Shown piece by piece: positions 23,920 to 35,868 of a DNA stretch of 42,154 nt. The stretch is from assembly GCA_027579435.1 (NCBI GenBank), contig JANBPK010000841.1:1-42154 (forward strand), written 5' to 3'. Position 1 is the first letter of the stretch, and each line of letters begins with the position of its first letter. The DNA comes from Candolleomyces eurysporus (lineage: Eukaryota > Basidiomycota > Agaricomycetes > Agaricales > Psathyrellaceae). Under the pieces are notes generated by a model. That model made no database searches. It worked only from the letters and a program-made list of their open reading frames with translations, and was not told the origin of the DNA. The position numbers were made by a program, and so were the translations under genes.

Positions 23920-26274
23920 CTATTTTTTCTGCTTCCTATCGGCGCGTTTCCCGACAGGCAGCGAGCGCAGCAGCGCCGCTTTCTGACGGTTTTTGTTCTT
24001 GACGTTCGCCTTGTTGTAGAAGTTTTCCGCCTTTTTCTGCAGAGCGAGTCAGAACAACCTGCACAGTCACTNGGGAGCAGGATAAAGTACCTTATTGGTA
24101 GTCATGCGTTTCTCCTTGACAGCGATTTCCTCCTCCTCATCTGACACATCTGACAATCGATATGTTGAGAAATTTTCAGACAAGACAAAGCTTATCGCNG
24201 CTTACCTTCGTCGCCACCCGCAGNCTCTTCATTTCCTTCGCCACTAGCGCCACTATCGGATANGTCCGATGTCTCTTCAGGNACACTGACGCCCTCGAAA
24301 ACGTCNCCCCACTTCAAGTCATCTTCCTCTTCCTCTTCTTCCGCTGAGACTGCCTCGTCTTCGGATNCGTCGTCGGCTTCGACCTCCGATTCTTCATCGT
24401 CTTCAGATGATTCATCAAGTGGCTGAATATCCTCCGGAACGAAGACNTTCTTTTGCATAACCGTCTTTAGATTCTGCTTCATAGGGACGAGCTCGGGCTC
24501 CTCGACCGCCTTCGATTTGCCCTTGATATCAGCCAACTTTTTCTTCTTCTCCTCAGCAGTATTGAGTTCTTCAGAACGGGCAGGGGGAGCAACAAAGAAG
24601 GGTATCCGCCCTCTGACCCAGTCACTCAGCATGATTTTAGCAATGGCTTCTTGATCCGGCTCTCCGTGCTTCAAAAGACGACCTTTCATCCTNGCCAACT
24701 TGTCGAGCAGATCTTCGGGTTTCCAAGATTCTGAAGGATCATCGGGGTTGGGAAGTGGCACATTGTAGGTCCTTGACAGATAAATGGGCTTGACGCGTTC
24801 CATCAAAGTNGGNATGTGGTCAGACGGCGTAGGAAGGGCTTCAACTCGAACAACNCCNTTCAACACAATCGCAGTCTCGTTGTCGTTGGCAGAAGCAGGA
24901 ACGATNCCGGGGCAGTCGATAAGATAGATTCTTTTNGTGAGGGTGATATATTTCCAAACCTAGCAGTCGATGAGAAGATATTCGGCTTCATAGGGAAGAG
25001 AAACTCACCTTCGTCTCGCCAGGAACAGGAGCAACGGTGCAGACTTTCCCACTCTTCAATGTATTGATAACACTGCTCTTCCCGACATTAGGATATCCCA
25101 TGAATCCCACTGAAATCTGTTTCTTATCCGAATGCAGTTGGGCAAACTGCCTGAGGAGTTGAATGAGAGTCCCCTTCCCAAATGAGTGGTTGGGCGATGC
25201 GTGGAAGGCNATNGTCGGGTATCGAGGAGTAAGATGCTGAATGTATCTAGCCTAAGAGAGGGTCAGAAAGNAAAGACTATGGGANGGAGCAACTNNGCTT
25301 ACTGTGACCCAGTTGGGAACCAAATCGCACTTGTTAATGACCAGGACGACTTGCTTGTGCGATTTCTCTTTCTTGATATACTCCAAGACCGATTCACACA
25401 TCGTCCCCAAAGGATCTCGCGCGTCGAGAATATGAAGGATCACGTCTGACGAGTCGATGACCTTGTACAGTTCACCGTAGATTCGTCTTGAAGTTCCCTT
25501 GGCGTAGATAGGTTCATGGTAGTCCGCATGGGTAGGAGCTTCGACGAGGTCTGAAGCCAACGGTTCTGCTGGANCATTAGACGGAATTNGGTCAAGNATG
25601 CTGGTTCGATCGCACCAATAACCCCTGCAATTGCTGACTTCGCAGCATTTTCCTCCACCTCGTCAAGCGCAGACGACGCCGCCTTGCTCAGCTCTTCGAA
25701 TGTTCCAACTTCAATTCTCGGTCGTTTTCGTTGAGCTTTAGGGCCAAANGTTTCCGCGAATGGTTCGGTNTCGACGATATGGGGTCGCTGTTCGGAACGA
25801 GATGTAAGATGAGAAAGTCGGGNATNATTGACCAACATACTTTAAGAGTNTGAGGGTTCGCAGCGTCGTCGAGCAAGGCCATCGGCAGCTTGTTCCTCTT
25901 CAGCAGTACCGAGTAGGGATCATCCTTCTTTCCAGCAAGAGTCGTCCTGAAATGGTCCAGTGCCGTTTGCGAAATCACTCGAGTGTTGCCTGTAGTCGTC
26001 TGAACAAGCTGCTCTGTATCCCAAAAAACATAACAGGCGTACCAAACCATCGTCTATCAGGCTGCACTCTTCCTGGCTTCGTTTCATCCTCTCCCTTCTG
26101 AAAAGCTGCAGCCTTGATAATCTTGCCATCCTTGTCCCGAACGGCCTTGCCGCCATTGAGCATCTTGAGTCGGGCAGCTGCTTTTGCATCGCGATAGAAG
26201 TTCTCTCCTTTGACTCTCTTCAAGGTCATCGAAGAAGACGACGAAGACGTCTTCGTCTTTTTGGTGGGGGCCAT
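23920..26274 (-). CDS. NOG2: Nucleolar GTP-binding protein NOG2 (GNL2)
   Basis: Circularly permuted GTPase that acts in the nucleolus and nucleoplasm on pre-60S ribosomal particles. Eight exons: 26274-26043, 25989-25841, 25787-25616, 25568-25303, 25251-25009, 24959-24206, 24149-24091 and 24036-23920. They total 1992 nt, 663 residues. The NGP1 N-terminal domain has [13 protein letters not shown] and [13 protein letters not shown]. The GTPase motifs then come in permuted order: G4 NKCD (263-266), G1 GYPNVGKSS (325-333), G3 DCPG (369-372). The C-terminus is an acidic EEEEEEDD stretch and then a basic [19 protein letters not shown] tail, as in nucleolar GTPases. A 47-nt intron at 25615-25569 explains what first looks like a frameshift. 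Start: ATG at 26274, followed by a lysine/serine-rich segment. Confidence 0.96.
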
Positions 26275-26648
26275 GGTGTGAGGGTGAGGAGTGAGCAATC
26301 CTGTCGACCAAACCTCGATTGCATGTTGCCCAAAAAATATGATCAAAGTCCCACGCGCCGGCCTATTGCTCCCGAAACCTTCTTCCAGGTCATTCCTGAT
26401 TCAATATAGCTGGAAATCAAGATAGAAAGTCACATATATTCTGAAAGCTGTTGAAGCATATACAGATGTACTCTAAATAATAAATCGATCATTTGTAGCA
26501 ATGAAGCCGACTCATGTAATGAGGCAACTCGAAGTTACGACTCGATGGTTGTGAAGACAATAGTGCAAGTGTGTTACGGCGGCGAGAACCGTACTACATT
26601 CTTTGGTATACTTTCACCTTTAACGGCATCTGAGTACCAGCATCAGGT
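26275..26648. other. Intergenic, NOG2 promoter and P450 3' flank
   Basis: 374 bases upstream of NOG2 and downstream of the P450 stop. No gene or repeat seen. Confidence 0.55.
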
Positions 26649-28789
26649 TTAGACTTCAAGAACGGTCTTTGGACGACGAAAAACTTTTTTTCCAATATCC
26701 TCAACCGGAACGGCAGGTTCAAACTCGAACGCTCGAATCAACGTGAAAAGGAGTGACTTCATCCTGCAACGATGTGATTAGAATATCAAGGTGGGGTCAT
26801 GCGCTCGCTACTTACTCTATAACAGCGAACCGATAGCCGATGCAGGCCCGAGGTCCACCGAGAAATGCCATCGAGTTACCCCAGATTCCTGGAATGGCAG
26901 TAACAGCTTCGGGAACAGCCTCCCAGCGTTCTGGCCTAGATTTTGTATTGAGTTTCATATCATAGATGTATGAAGGGGTGGCAGGGAAATTCTCACCTAA
27001 ATTGAAGGCTATCCTCGCCCCATATCATTTTGCTCTCATTTACAGGAACAATGGGAACCAATAATATCTGGCCCTTTTGGATACTACCGTGTTCCCAACG
27101 GTAAGTCAGTTGATCAATGACTCGGAAGAAGTGGAGATCGACGAACTGGATCGACTCGTGTACTCTGCCCAATTTATCTTTGACCGGGGTGCTCAACGGC
27201 AGGACGTCGTCCTTGACAGCGGCTCGAGACGTAAACGGGATTGGGGCGTACAAGCGCAGAGTTTCACGGACAACAGCATCCAAGTAAGGGAGTGAGTTCA
27301 ATTCATCCATAGATGCTTCGTCACTCGAAACTGTCAGTAGTTCGTCTCTGAGCTTCCTCTGAATCTCAGGGGCATTGCTCAATGCGTAGAGAGCCCATAC
27401 AGTGGCCGTGCTGGAGTCTTCGTGTTAGCGCCTTTTTGTGACAAAGAGGGAGAAGGACTCCTCACCTGGTCGTCTCATGGCCAGCAGATAGGAAGGTGGG
27501 GATTTCTGTAGCCGCTCAGAATTAGCTATACCCTCGAAACGATCGNCTGAAAAGAGACTTACGAGCAAGAATTTCCTGATCATTCATCCTCTGATGGTCT
27601 GGGATGTCTGTCGCCGTGTTTGCCCGNAATAATACGGTCANAAGGTCTTTATTTCGTAGGTAACCCGATTGATCTGCTTTGCCGTCTTGCNGTATAGCCT
27701 GCTTTCCGGTGGCAACCANCTGCCTCCCTATATTATCCATGATTTGGCGGCCTTCTTTGACACCGCCATTGCNTTTCGCTGGCTGCAAACANTCAGATAC
27801 GCCATTCAGAAAGACAAATCAGATGGTCACTCACCAACCACCGCAAAGTAGGAAAGGCAGTCCGTAGAAACGAGATGAGAGAGAACTTCGTGAGATGCTC
27901 TAGAATCTTGACNAATGCACGGTTCAGTTCCCCNCTATTCTCCCCGTCAGATAAAGCGTTGAACTTGTAGTTGAAGCCTGAAAAGGTTTGGGTAATTAGC
28001 GGTTGCATAAGGTCATTCGGTGCGAGGTTAGAGTTTACCAGCCAATCCAATGATGTCCAGAGCCGTTCTGCTCAGCCAGGCCAATGCGTCAACGCTACCT
28101 ATCCCGCCTTGTCTGTCAATTTCTGCCTCCCAGATGTCTCGCAGTTCCAACGACTTGTGAATGAAAATGCCCGTTAGTTCGCGGATCTGAGACGCACTGA
28201 ACGCCGGGTTCATAACCCTACGCTATGAGACGTGGACTTCAATTAAATACACTCATGTTGAAAGCACGAGGAGTCGCTCACCTGGTGCTTATGGGTATCC
28301 TCCTCGACTACGACAATACCCATCCCAACAATCTCCTCGATCCTGAATCGGAAAAATTCGGGCTTCTGGTATGTATAGCTGTTCATCAAAATATGGTTAA
28401 TCGCCTTCAAGTCTGTCGTGTACAGCTTGCTCATCTAGAATGCATGATCAGCACTGTTAGAGAAGAAATCGAGTCCTCTCCNGACGTACCCCAACNAAGG
28501 TTTTGAATCGGATTGTGGATCCGTATTTCNNGACCCATTTCTCTAGAAGGGCNGTACCCTATAGAAACGGGTGGTATGAGCAANGAGATACGCGGAGAAA
28601 TCCAGGCTCTACACGCACCCCCATTTGAAGNTCTTTCTCGTTGCCGTAGATTAGGCTGGGGTTGGGAGGGGCAGGGAGGTGCCTCACGGTGGAGAANAAG
28701 TAGGCATAGAAGGAGGACGTGATCCTGGATAGCCAATACACCAAGACGGCCACCACAGGTGGGACGACGAGAGATTTGAACAAGCCCAT
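26649..28789 (-). CDS. Cytochrome P450 monooxygenase
   Basis: Membrane-anchored haem-thiolate monooxygenase; the substrate is unknown. Eleven exons: 28789-28619, 28558-28490, 28434-28282, 28222-28039, 27977-27835, 27782-27563, 27514-27466, 27410-27156, 27083-26997, 26935-26816 and 26763-26649. They total 1566 nt, 521 residues. An N-terminal anchor ([14 protein letters not shown]) precedes the proline-rich hinge LPAPPNPS. The I-helix oxygen-binding motif AGHETTS lies at 324-330, the K-helix E-T-L-R at 379-382, PERW at 445-448, and the haem loop [10 protein letters not shown] at 468-477 with the cysteine ligand at 475. The intron at 27155-27084 is in frame and was removed because splicing gives the expected V-H-D-I-Q-K-G-Q. 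Start: the ATG at 28789 puts the anchor at the N-terminus; a longer in-frame ATG at 28834 is less likely. No biosynthetic cluster partner is adjacent. Confidence 0.93.
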
Positions 28790-29512
28790 TCTGGGGTGCA
28801 GTGATTGAAGAGCTCNAGAGACGAAAGGTGGCATTTTATACCCTCCCAGAGGCTTCCCAAGATTGGAGACAGAGAAGCCTGGTGAGACAATGATACCGCA
28901 TCTGCATAGAATTTGTCTTTCAGCGCTGGACCTGTCTCGTAAAAGTATTTAGTCGCAGAAGCTCTCTTGATGCGCACATCCGTGTGATGACTCGAAAAAA
29001 ACTTTCTAAAACTCAGTAAAATGGGTAGATCACNATGCGAGAGCTCCCTGCAATANTAGACAATCCTTATCGGNAGCCTCAGAAAGAGTTTAGTTTGAGT
29101 NGAAGGCCGTCGTGGTACCNTAACGAGCTCATCATCGTCCACGGGCGCTTATGAAGACGTGAAGTCGCTGACGCTGNATCCGACTTCCTTGTGATCATCA
29201 TNAGCATTTTGATTCGTTCACATTCGCGGTGTCACGGGTGGTCAATTAGCTGATCGCAGTTCAAAACTGCCGTACATACCAGGATCATAGGACAGGCAGA
29301 TCTTTGTTTTCTTCCCAAGCACACGCCAATTTGAATTCGCACGTGTTCGATTGTACGAGACGACGAAGAGTCCAATGCGAAAGACAACTTGAAAGCTGCG
29401 ATATACTAGTCCATGAAGAAANNAAGGAATGACTGCACNATTCTAAAAGTCCTTGTCAAGTGTTCAACAAAAGCTGACGATTTTTCTTCAAAGCGCATAT
29501 CCGACCTTCGAT
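28790..29512. other. Intergenic, P450 upstream region
   Basis: An open frame at 28684-29142 (-) overlaps the P450 start but has no P450 or other domain, and the first P450 exon already has a proper anchor. No other gene seen. Confidence 0.5.
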
Positions 29513-32082
29513 TCAATTAGCAGAAAAAAACATTAGTGAAAAGTAAAACGAACGGAAATACGACGAATTTCGCACCTGGATTGTTCCGGGATCGCTAGAC
29601 ACTGAAGCTTGCCCGGCACTTTTCCTATTATCAGACCCCAATTCGAGACACTTGGTTGGGAGAGTATCATTATCGAACGGGTTGGATGGCGTCAAAACGG
29701 CAGGGTCGGCAAATGGGTCTGAATCTCCCTGCCCCTTTCCTACACTGTCCTCGCTAACACTAGCGTTTTGTTGCGCAGCCGGACCAGGCAAGAGAGCCGC
29801 CGTCAAATGGTGAGGAATATACCTCCCAGTGCGACTGGACCCCGACTCTGGGTCGGCAAATGGGTTGTCGTCAACGAAACTCGGGGGCGGCTTTCGCAAG
29901 ACATAATGTCCACGGGGTTGGGNCGTAGGCGACGTCGTGGCCGAGTTAAACGGAGAGTGACTAGCCGACGCCACTCTAGNAGTAGCCTTATCGCTCTCTG
30001 CTGGCATCACACCAAGGTACCGGACTTGGGAAACNTGCGCGCTGTTGCTGTTGTCAAATTTCTCTCCGGTCTGCGTCGGACTGGTTGTTGTTTGTTCATA
30101 CGGCCACCAACGGGGTTCGTTAAAAAAAATGGTTGAGGAGAGNNNNTCAAATTTCAATTTANGTTCAAATTTAGACGGAAGAGGAAGGAATGAAAGGATN
30201 TACGCGTACCTCTCAAACAACCTCGCATGCATCTCCATCTCTCTCTTGTACTTCCTCCTTCGTATACATATAAACGCCAACAAAGCAACAGCGAGGAGGA
30301 CAAAGCCGCCAACTGCGCCACCGATAACCCCCTGAATCTTCGCGNTTGACCTGGAGTGCATGGAGAGCAACGGTTAATTAGTGATTTAGCCAATTAAACT
30401 CTCCACGTCTAAACGTAAAGATGATACANGGAGATCTTAATGAGACCAGATTTACTCACTGGGAGGCAGATGTCACCGAAACGGACGGATTGGGCACAAC
30501 CGTAAACAAAGTGGTCGTCCCAGTCGTAGTCGAGAAACTCGTCGTCAATCGACCATTGCTATCCGTCGTTTGAATGGGGATTTCCGATGTAAATGTCGAG
30601 ATGACAGCGGAAGTCACAGACAATGGCACATTTTCACCGAGCCCAGATATCGTCAAAGGCACCGCGGTTGGTAAAGCAGGGACCTGCGCCGTCAAATCCG
30701 TTACGCCGGGTCTTGGGGCTTGCAAAATCACGCCGGACGGGCGGGGCACCAAAGGAGTAGCTGTACTTTCAGCCAGGTCTCCTGGAGTATCGGAGGAGCC
30801 TATTGCGCTCGTGATGGCTGGAAAAGTGCCATCCGATGGAGTCGTAATTGGTAATGCCGTCGTTCCGGAAAGCGGGGAGGATCCATTCTCGTTATTATTC
30901 GGGGAAGTAATTAGCCTTGAAGTTGGCCTAGCCTCTGACGGTCCATCTCCAACNGATGTAACTGGGGTCGGGGACGTCGTCCCAAAGACTTGGGTTCTCG
31001 TCAGTGTAGAGACGGCATCGGAAGTAGGGTCGNTCTGTGTAATAGTCGTAGGTAATGAACCTGGCGGAGTCGGAGACTCGCCGGTCGCCTGAGACGTACT
31101 GGTAGACGTAGAAGCTCCGGCGGGTCTGGCGGTGAATGAAGGCCCCTGAGTCTCTGAAACTGAGGTAAAGACGGGCTCTCTGGAGTTCGTAGGTTCCAAG
31201 GACGGCACAATAGACGCCTGAGGAGTCGGTTTAACCACAGGCGCCTGCGAGGGAGCTGGATCGGTAACAAGGACAGGCGAGGTAAATGTTTCAACCGGTA
31301 GACTGCCTCCTGTCTCTGCTGGCCTGGTAGGGTCTTGTGTAGCGACAGATATAGTGATAAGTGGTGGCAACGNAAAAAACAACTGTCGTGGGCGCCTGTT
31401 GTTCTGAAGTAGAAATGTCTGTGATCTCAGTGGCGGTTGATGTTTCCAAGGTCACTGGGATGTTGGCAGATGTGACAACTGAAGGGACTACCACATCTGG
31501 GGTCGTCACGACAGATGATTCGGTGGCCNGGGGTTGTATCCATCGTAGTGCTAGCACCAGATTCTCGACTGGAGAGATTAGGGAGCAATTCGGCTTCGGG
31601 TAATGCACCAATGATTGTAGTGGCGAGATCGCCCAAGGAACTGGCGAGTTGGTAAGTGTGAGAAGGGCAGATCTAACTTGTCGATGGCCATTATTGCGAC
31701 TGACCCAGTTGGAGAAGCTTCTTTGGCAGAGATTGTGCTTGAAAACAGATCCACTGCGGCTGTGGCAGAGAGAACGGTAGCACCATCGTCTGTACTCGAT
31801 GGAACGATGCCGACCGATGTTTCTGAGGCCTCTTCTTCGCTAGCACGCTTCCACTTTTCGTTTCCTGGAGAAAGGCAGTGAGCAGGAATACGCCTCAAAT
31901 CGGTGTAACTGACCGTCTAACGTGGTCTCTCCACATTCAGCGACACTACACAGGAGTGTATGTGCCTCAGAATCGCCCGCGTAGCCTGCTCCTCGTTCTC
32001 TAGATGCATATCTCGAGACAAATGGCCACTTACGATGGGGATACGAGGCTGCTCTCCTTCCGAGAAGATACACGGGAGGCAT
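29513..32082 (-). CDS. Mucin-like single-pass membrane protein (ends uncertain)
   Basis: No named family recognised. Working exons: 32082-32034, 31864-31678, 31640-30460 and 30350-29513, about 750 residues. The two N characters at 31529 and 31373 must be extra bases: removing both keeps one Ser/Thr/Pro-rich frame and makes all splice phases agree. The long Ser/Thr/Pro region (for example PAGASTSTSTSQATGES) suggests O-glycosylation. It is followed by one membrane segment (IGGAVGGFVLLAVALLAFIC), a basic stop-transfer R-R-R-K-Y-K-R, and a cytosolic tail with repeated D/N-P-F-A-D-P and S-N-P-F-D-N motifs, resembling NPF-type endocytic sorting signals. This layout is that of fungal wall-stress sensors or mucin-like receptors. 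Weak points: no clear signal peptide at the proposed start, a very short (37-nt) intron at 31677-31641, and possible extra introns near 30150 and 29578. Confidence 0.6.
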
Positions 32083-33396
32083 CGAGGGAGCCGTCGGGCA
32101 CCGTCAAAGCGCAAGCGCTTCAATAGATAAAAGAAAGGCCTGCCTATGAACTTCAAAAAAGGAAATATGTCTACTATAGCGCGACAGCGGCCAGCCGCTC
32201 TCTTCGACTGACTGGAGAAGAAGGAGGAATGGAATCAGATCTCAGTTGCCCGTCGAAAAGAGTTCTAAATACCTACAGGCTAGTGTCGACGACCACCGTT
32301 GTTAGACATATCTATCATGCAGATTGACGCCTGTCGATGCACGGCCTTCCCGTTCATCAGAGCTCGCCGACGTCCGCAAACAGCACAAGTGGTATATTGG
32401 CAAGTCGCCGGGTATCACATTCAGCAACGCGGTTTACGTGTAGTTACGGTTTTGCGTACGCATCCTGTCATCCATAATCGGCGACGAGTTGTCCGGGACC
32501 GCAGTGCTGTAAGGAGGGGTCTCACAGAGGACAGACAAGGTATGCGGGAACCTCGGAGTAAGACGTCAGTGAAGGTGACGGTGACTTGCTTTGCGTGAAG
32601 AGTCGTTGCAGAGGTGGAGGTGTGCTTATCGAGCCAGTCTCCATCGAGAAAAGAACGAGTGTCTACCAGTGTCACAGAAAACCTGTCCAGCCAACGTTGC
32701 ACACCGTCTGTGAAGAACAGTGTTTTGCTTGCGATGCCACAGGGACGGCAACAGTGAGCCACGCGGAACGAAAATCCAACTGAGATGAGGGCTCAGGAGC
32801 CGGGAACAGGGCGGCAGAAGGCGCTGAGAGTTCCTGCCTCGCGGGCCCATGCACTGACTGAGGGCAGAGCGCACATGGCAAACCCGCAGGTGAAAAGGCC
32901 TTCTTGCCGGACGCTGTAGCGAATAGGTAGTCGCGCCGTGCCATCATGGACCCAGTCCGGCGTTGGAAGCCCACAGGTGACAAGATGACATCGTTCCACT
33001 GAACACGGAGACAAGACAGCCGCAGAGTGTTTTTGGGCATATTGTCTTTGAGCCGAGTACACTATCCAGGGCGGCCCTAAGCTGCTCTGTACCCTGTTTC
33101 TGTCAGGCGGGACAGACAGTGAGAGGACCGCGAGCAGAGAACAGCAGGCTGACGGTGGGTGACGCCGGGCGGAGTCTGAAAGAAGACGAACTGGTTTGTG
33201 GCCGGGCAAATGTCGCCCAGGTAACCCATCTGCCGATCTCGATTCAGACTCCGACAGGGCAGAGCCCGCGAGTCCCACACAAGATTTATGAAATATGGGA
33301 CGAAATGGAAGTTGATATAAGTGTCGCCGGTGTACTTATCCTTATATTTCATTATCGCTCGCTTGCCTCTATCTGCACTTCCTCCTGCTGCATGTC
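32083..33396. other. Intergenic, divergent promoters
   Basis: About 1.3 kb between the mucin-like gene and the divergent G-alpha gene. The true first exon of the mucin-like gene, with a signal peptide, could lie here, but I could not place it. Long open frames such as 32793-33278 (-) have no domain. Confidence 0.45.
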
Positions 33397-35868
33397 ATGC
33401 CCAAGCCAACAAAGTTCGACCACCAGGGCCGTCGCAGAACCACCTCAGATCCCCTCGCCGCCGCCCTCCTTCCGCCCCCAAATGAGTCCCCTATCGACCG
33501 CGAGAACCGTCTCAAGGCTGAGCAGGATGCCCGCAAGGTCAGCGAGCACATCGACGACATGATCAGGCAGGAGCGGGCAGAGCGGAGACGGACACGCGCA
33601 GAGGTCAAGGTTCTGTTGTTGGGCCAGTCGGAGTCGGGCAAGAGCACTACCCTCAAACGTACGTCCTGATGCCTTGTCCATGGCGCTGAGCATTGCCTGG
33701 GATGGGACGGGGAGGTGTTGCGCTGTGGTTGCCTGCTTGCCCACCGTCGCCATTGGCGCCGCCTTGTTGGCGTCGGCGGCCTCGACGACTCCCGTTCCAC
33801 GGCGCCAGTGCCTTGCTGTTAACGAGCTATTCCCATTGTGTCCGTTCTTCACCCGCAGCGTCACTGACACGCCCGCTTCGACAGAATTCCAGCTTCTCCA
33901 TACACCAGCTGCTTTTCATGCGGAGCGAATCGCATGGAGGGCTGTAATCTATCTAAATTTGGTGAGATCTATAAGAAGGTGTGTATGTCCCTTGCCACTA
34001 TAGACTCCGGCTTCTTACTCCGTCGGTCTGTTCATTACGCTTCGGGCGGCTTCATCACAGGATCCTTGAAGCCCTCGCCCCAGAGACAGACATTTTGGAG
34101 GACCATGAAGACGGAGAGTCTACAGAGACTGCCTCAATAGTCATTAGTGCAGACGGCCGGCCTCCATCTGCTATTTTGGGCACCAAGGTCCCTAATTACG
34201 ACAGCTACCGTCATCGCTTGGAGCCCCTAATTGAACTCGAAGAGCGGCTCACCCGACTCTTGTCATCACCCGACGAAGACGAACCGACGCATCTGGGACC
34301 ATGGGGGACCTATGTCAGCCATCTCGGAGGGACTGAGAATCAACCCCCGCTTGCGCTTACGAATGGACGCCATCAGGGTCGCCCATCACCAACCATTATC
34401 ATACCCCCGGTACCCCAGAAGAAATTGTCCACCTCCAGCGTCCAACAAAGTCTCACTAATCGGCTGAGGGGTCAGAAGGAAGTCGTCGTCCACACTTCAA
34501 CAAACTGGAAGAAAACATTCGCACTCGGGGGCAACTCCAAAAGTCCGAAGAGCGCTCACTCCGGCGAAATCGAAGGCTGGTGGGAGGATCCCGATGACCC
34601 CGTTCACGTCCTTAATGCATGTGCTCCTGCTATGATGGAGTTGTGGCGCGACCCTAACGTCAAGGAACGCCTAAACGAGAAGAGGATAAGGTTAGAGGAG
34701 AGCAGCGGATTGTAAGTCCTCTCCTATTCAGCTCGGTCGGCTTAACTAATGATCACCCACAGCTACCTGGACGAGATACCGAGGATAACGGCCAAGAAAT
34801 ATATTCCAACTGATTGTAGGTGCTTGCGTTTGTCCTAACTACCCTCCAATTCACTCCACCACAATAGCGGATGTTCTAAAAGCAAGGCTGAAGACGATGG
34901 GAGTGGTCGAACATACCTTTTCCGTCCCATCCGGGACTAACAGGGGCGTCGAGTGGCGTATTTACGACGTTGGAGGTGCACGGAACCAGCGGCAAGCGTG
35001 GGCTCCCTATTTCGAGGATGGTGCGTTCAGTACTCCATCGAAACAGGGTGAATCACTGAACTTTTGATATGTAGTCAACGCCATCATCTTCCTTGCCCCC
35101 ATCTCTGCCTTCGATCAGGTGAGACAGAAGTTTAAACTTTCTTCTCCAGGTACTAATGAGTCATGTTGCCTGCTCTGCCCTAGGTTCTGACGGAGGTAAG
35201 ATTTCCACCTTTTAACCTATCTTTGATCACAGTCTGACCAAGATTCTGTGCACCAGGACCCTCGTGTTAACCGCTTGGAGGATTCGCTTCTTCTTTGGAA
35301 ATCCGTCGTGTCAAATAAGCTCTTGGCCAGCGTCAACATCGTGCTATTTATGAACAAGTGTGATCTATTACAAGTAAGTCTTGCAAATATATGGCCTTGC
35401 TCCGGTGTGTGCTGACTGAGCTGTGTTAGGGCAAATTGGAAGCTGGCGTTAGGTTGAACCACCATATGGTTTCCTATGGCGATAGACCGAACGATTACGA
35501 CTCTGTGTCAAAATGTAAGTCGGTGGCATGCCAGCTAGCTCCGATCCATTTCCCCGGCTGACTTTCCACCAGATTTTATACGCAAGTTTGGTGCAATTCA
35601 TCACTCTTACACGCCTAACAAGGAACGCGACCTATACCGTAAGTAGAACCTCCGTACTCCCACCTCACTCGTTTTGCTTAGACATGGCATTGACAACGCC
35701 CTATTACAGCGCATCTTACTGCCGTCACCGACACCCGACGGACGTCCATGATCATCGCTAACGGTATGGTCTTTCATATTCTCCATTATGGACTGCGATC
35801 TTAATCCCCTTTGCATAGTTCGGGACATCATTATCAAGGGCAACTTGCGGAGTATGCGACTAGTCTGA
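33397..35868 (+). CDS. Atypical heterotrimeric G-protein alpha subunit
   Basis: G-alpha-fold GTPase, normally coupled to seven-helix receptors. Twelve exons: 33397-33658, 33885-33978, 34061-34711, 34763-34815, 34868-35020, 35075-35118, 35184-35195 (12 nt), 35257-35373, 35430-35514, 35573-35638, 35710-35763 and 35819-35868. They total 1641 nt, 546 residues, against about 350 for canonical members. Motifs: G1 GQSESGKST (76-84), helical-domain FQLLHTPAAFHAERIAWRAV, switch I R-L-K-T-M-G (360-365), G3 DVGGARNQR (387-395), NKCD (456-459), TAVTDT (516-521) and the C-terminal I-I-I-K-G-N-L-R-S-M-R-L-V. The catalytic Gln of switch II (DVGGQ) is Ala391. The N-terminus has no Gly2 and no early Cys for lipid anchoring, and there is no C-terminal Cys at -4. 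Exon 3 adds a long low-complexity insert in the helical domain. It belongs with the divergent G-alpha proteins known from basidiomycetes. Confidence 0.93.

Noticed and set aside
25569..25615. Apparent frameshift in NOG2
   Set aside because: A 47-nt GT-AG intron with a cttgac branch-like site joins the frames in phase, so no error or mutation is needed.
28684..29142. Open frame extending upstream of the P450 start
   Set aside because: It reads out of the P450 frame and has no recognisable domain; the P450 already has an N-terminal anchor at 28789.
32793..33278. 161-codon open frame on the minus strand upstream of the G-alpha gene
   Set aside because: No domain, no spliced partner, odd composition; most likely chance in promoter DNA.
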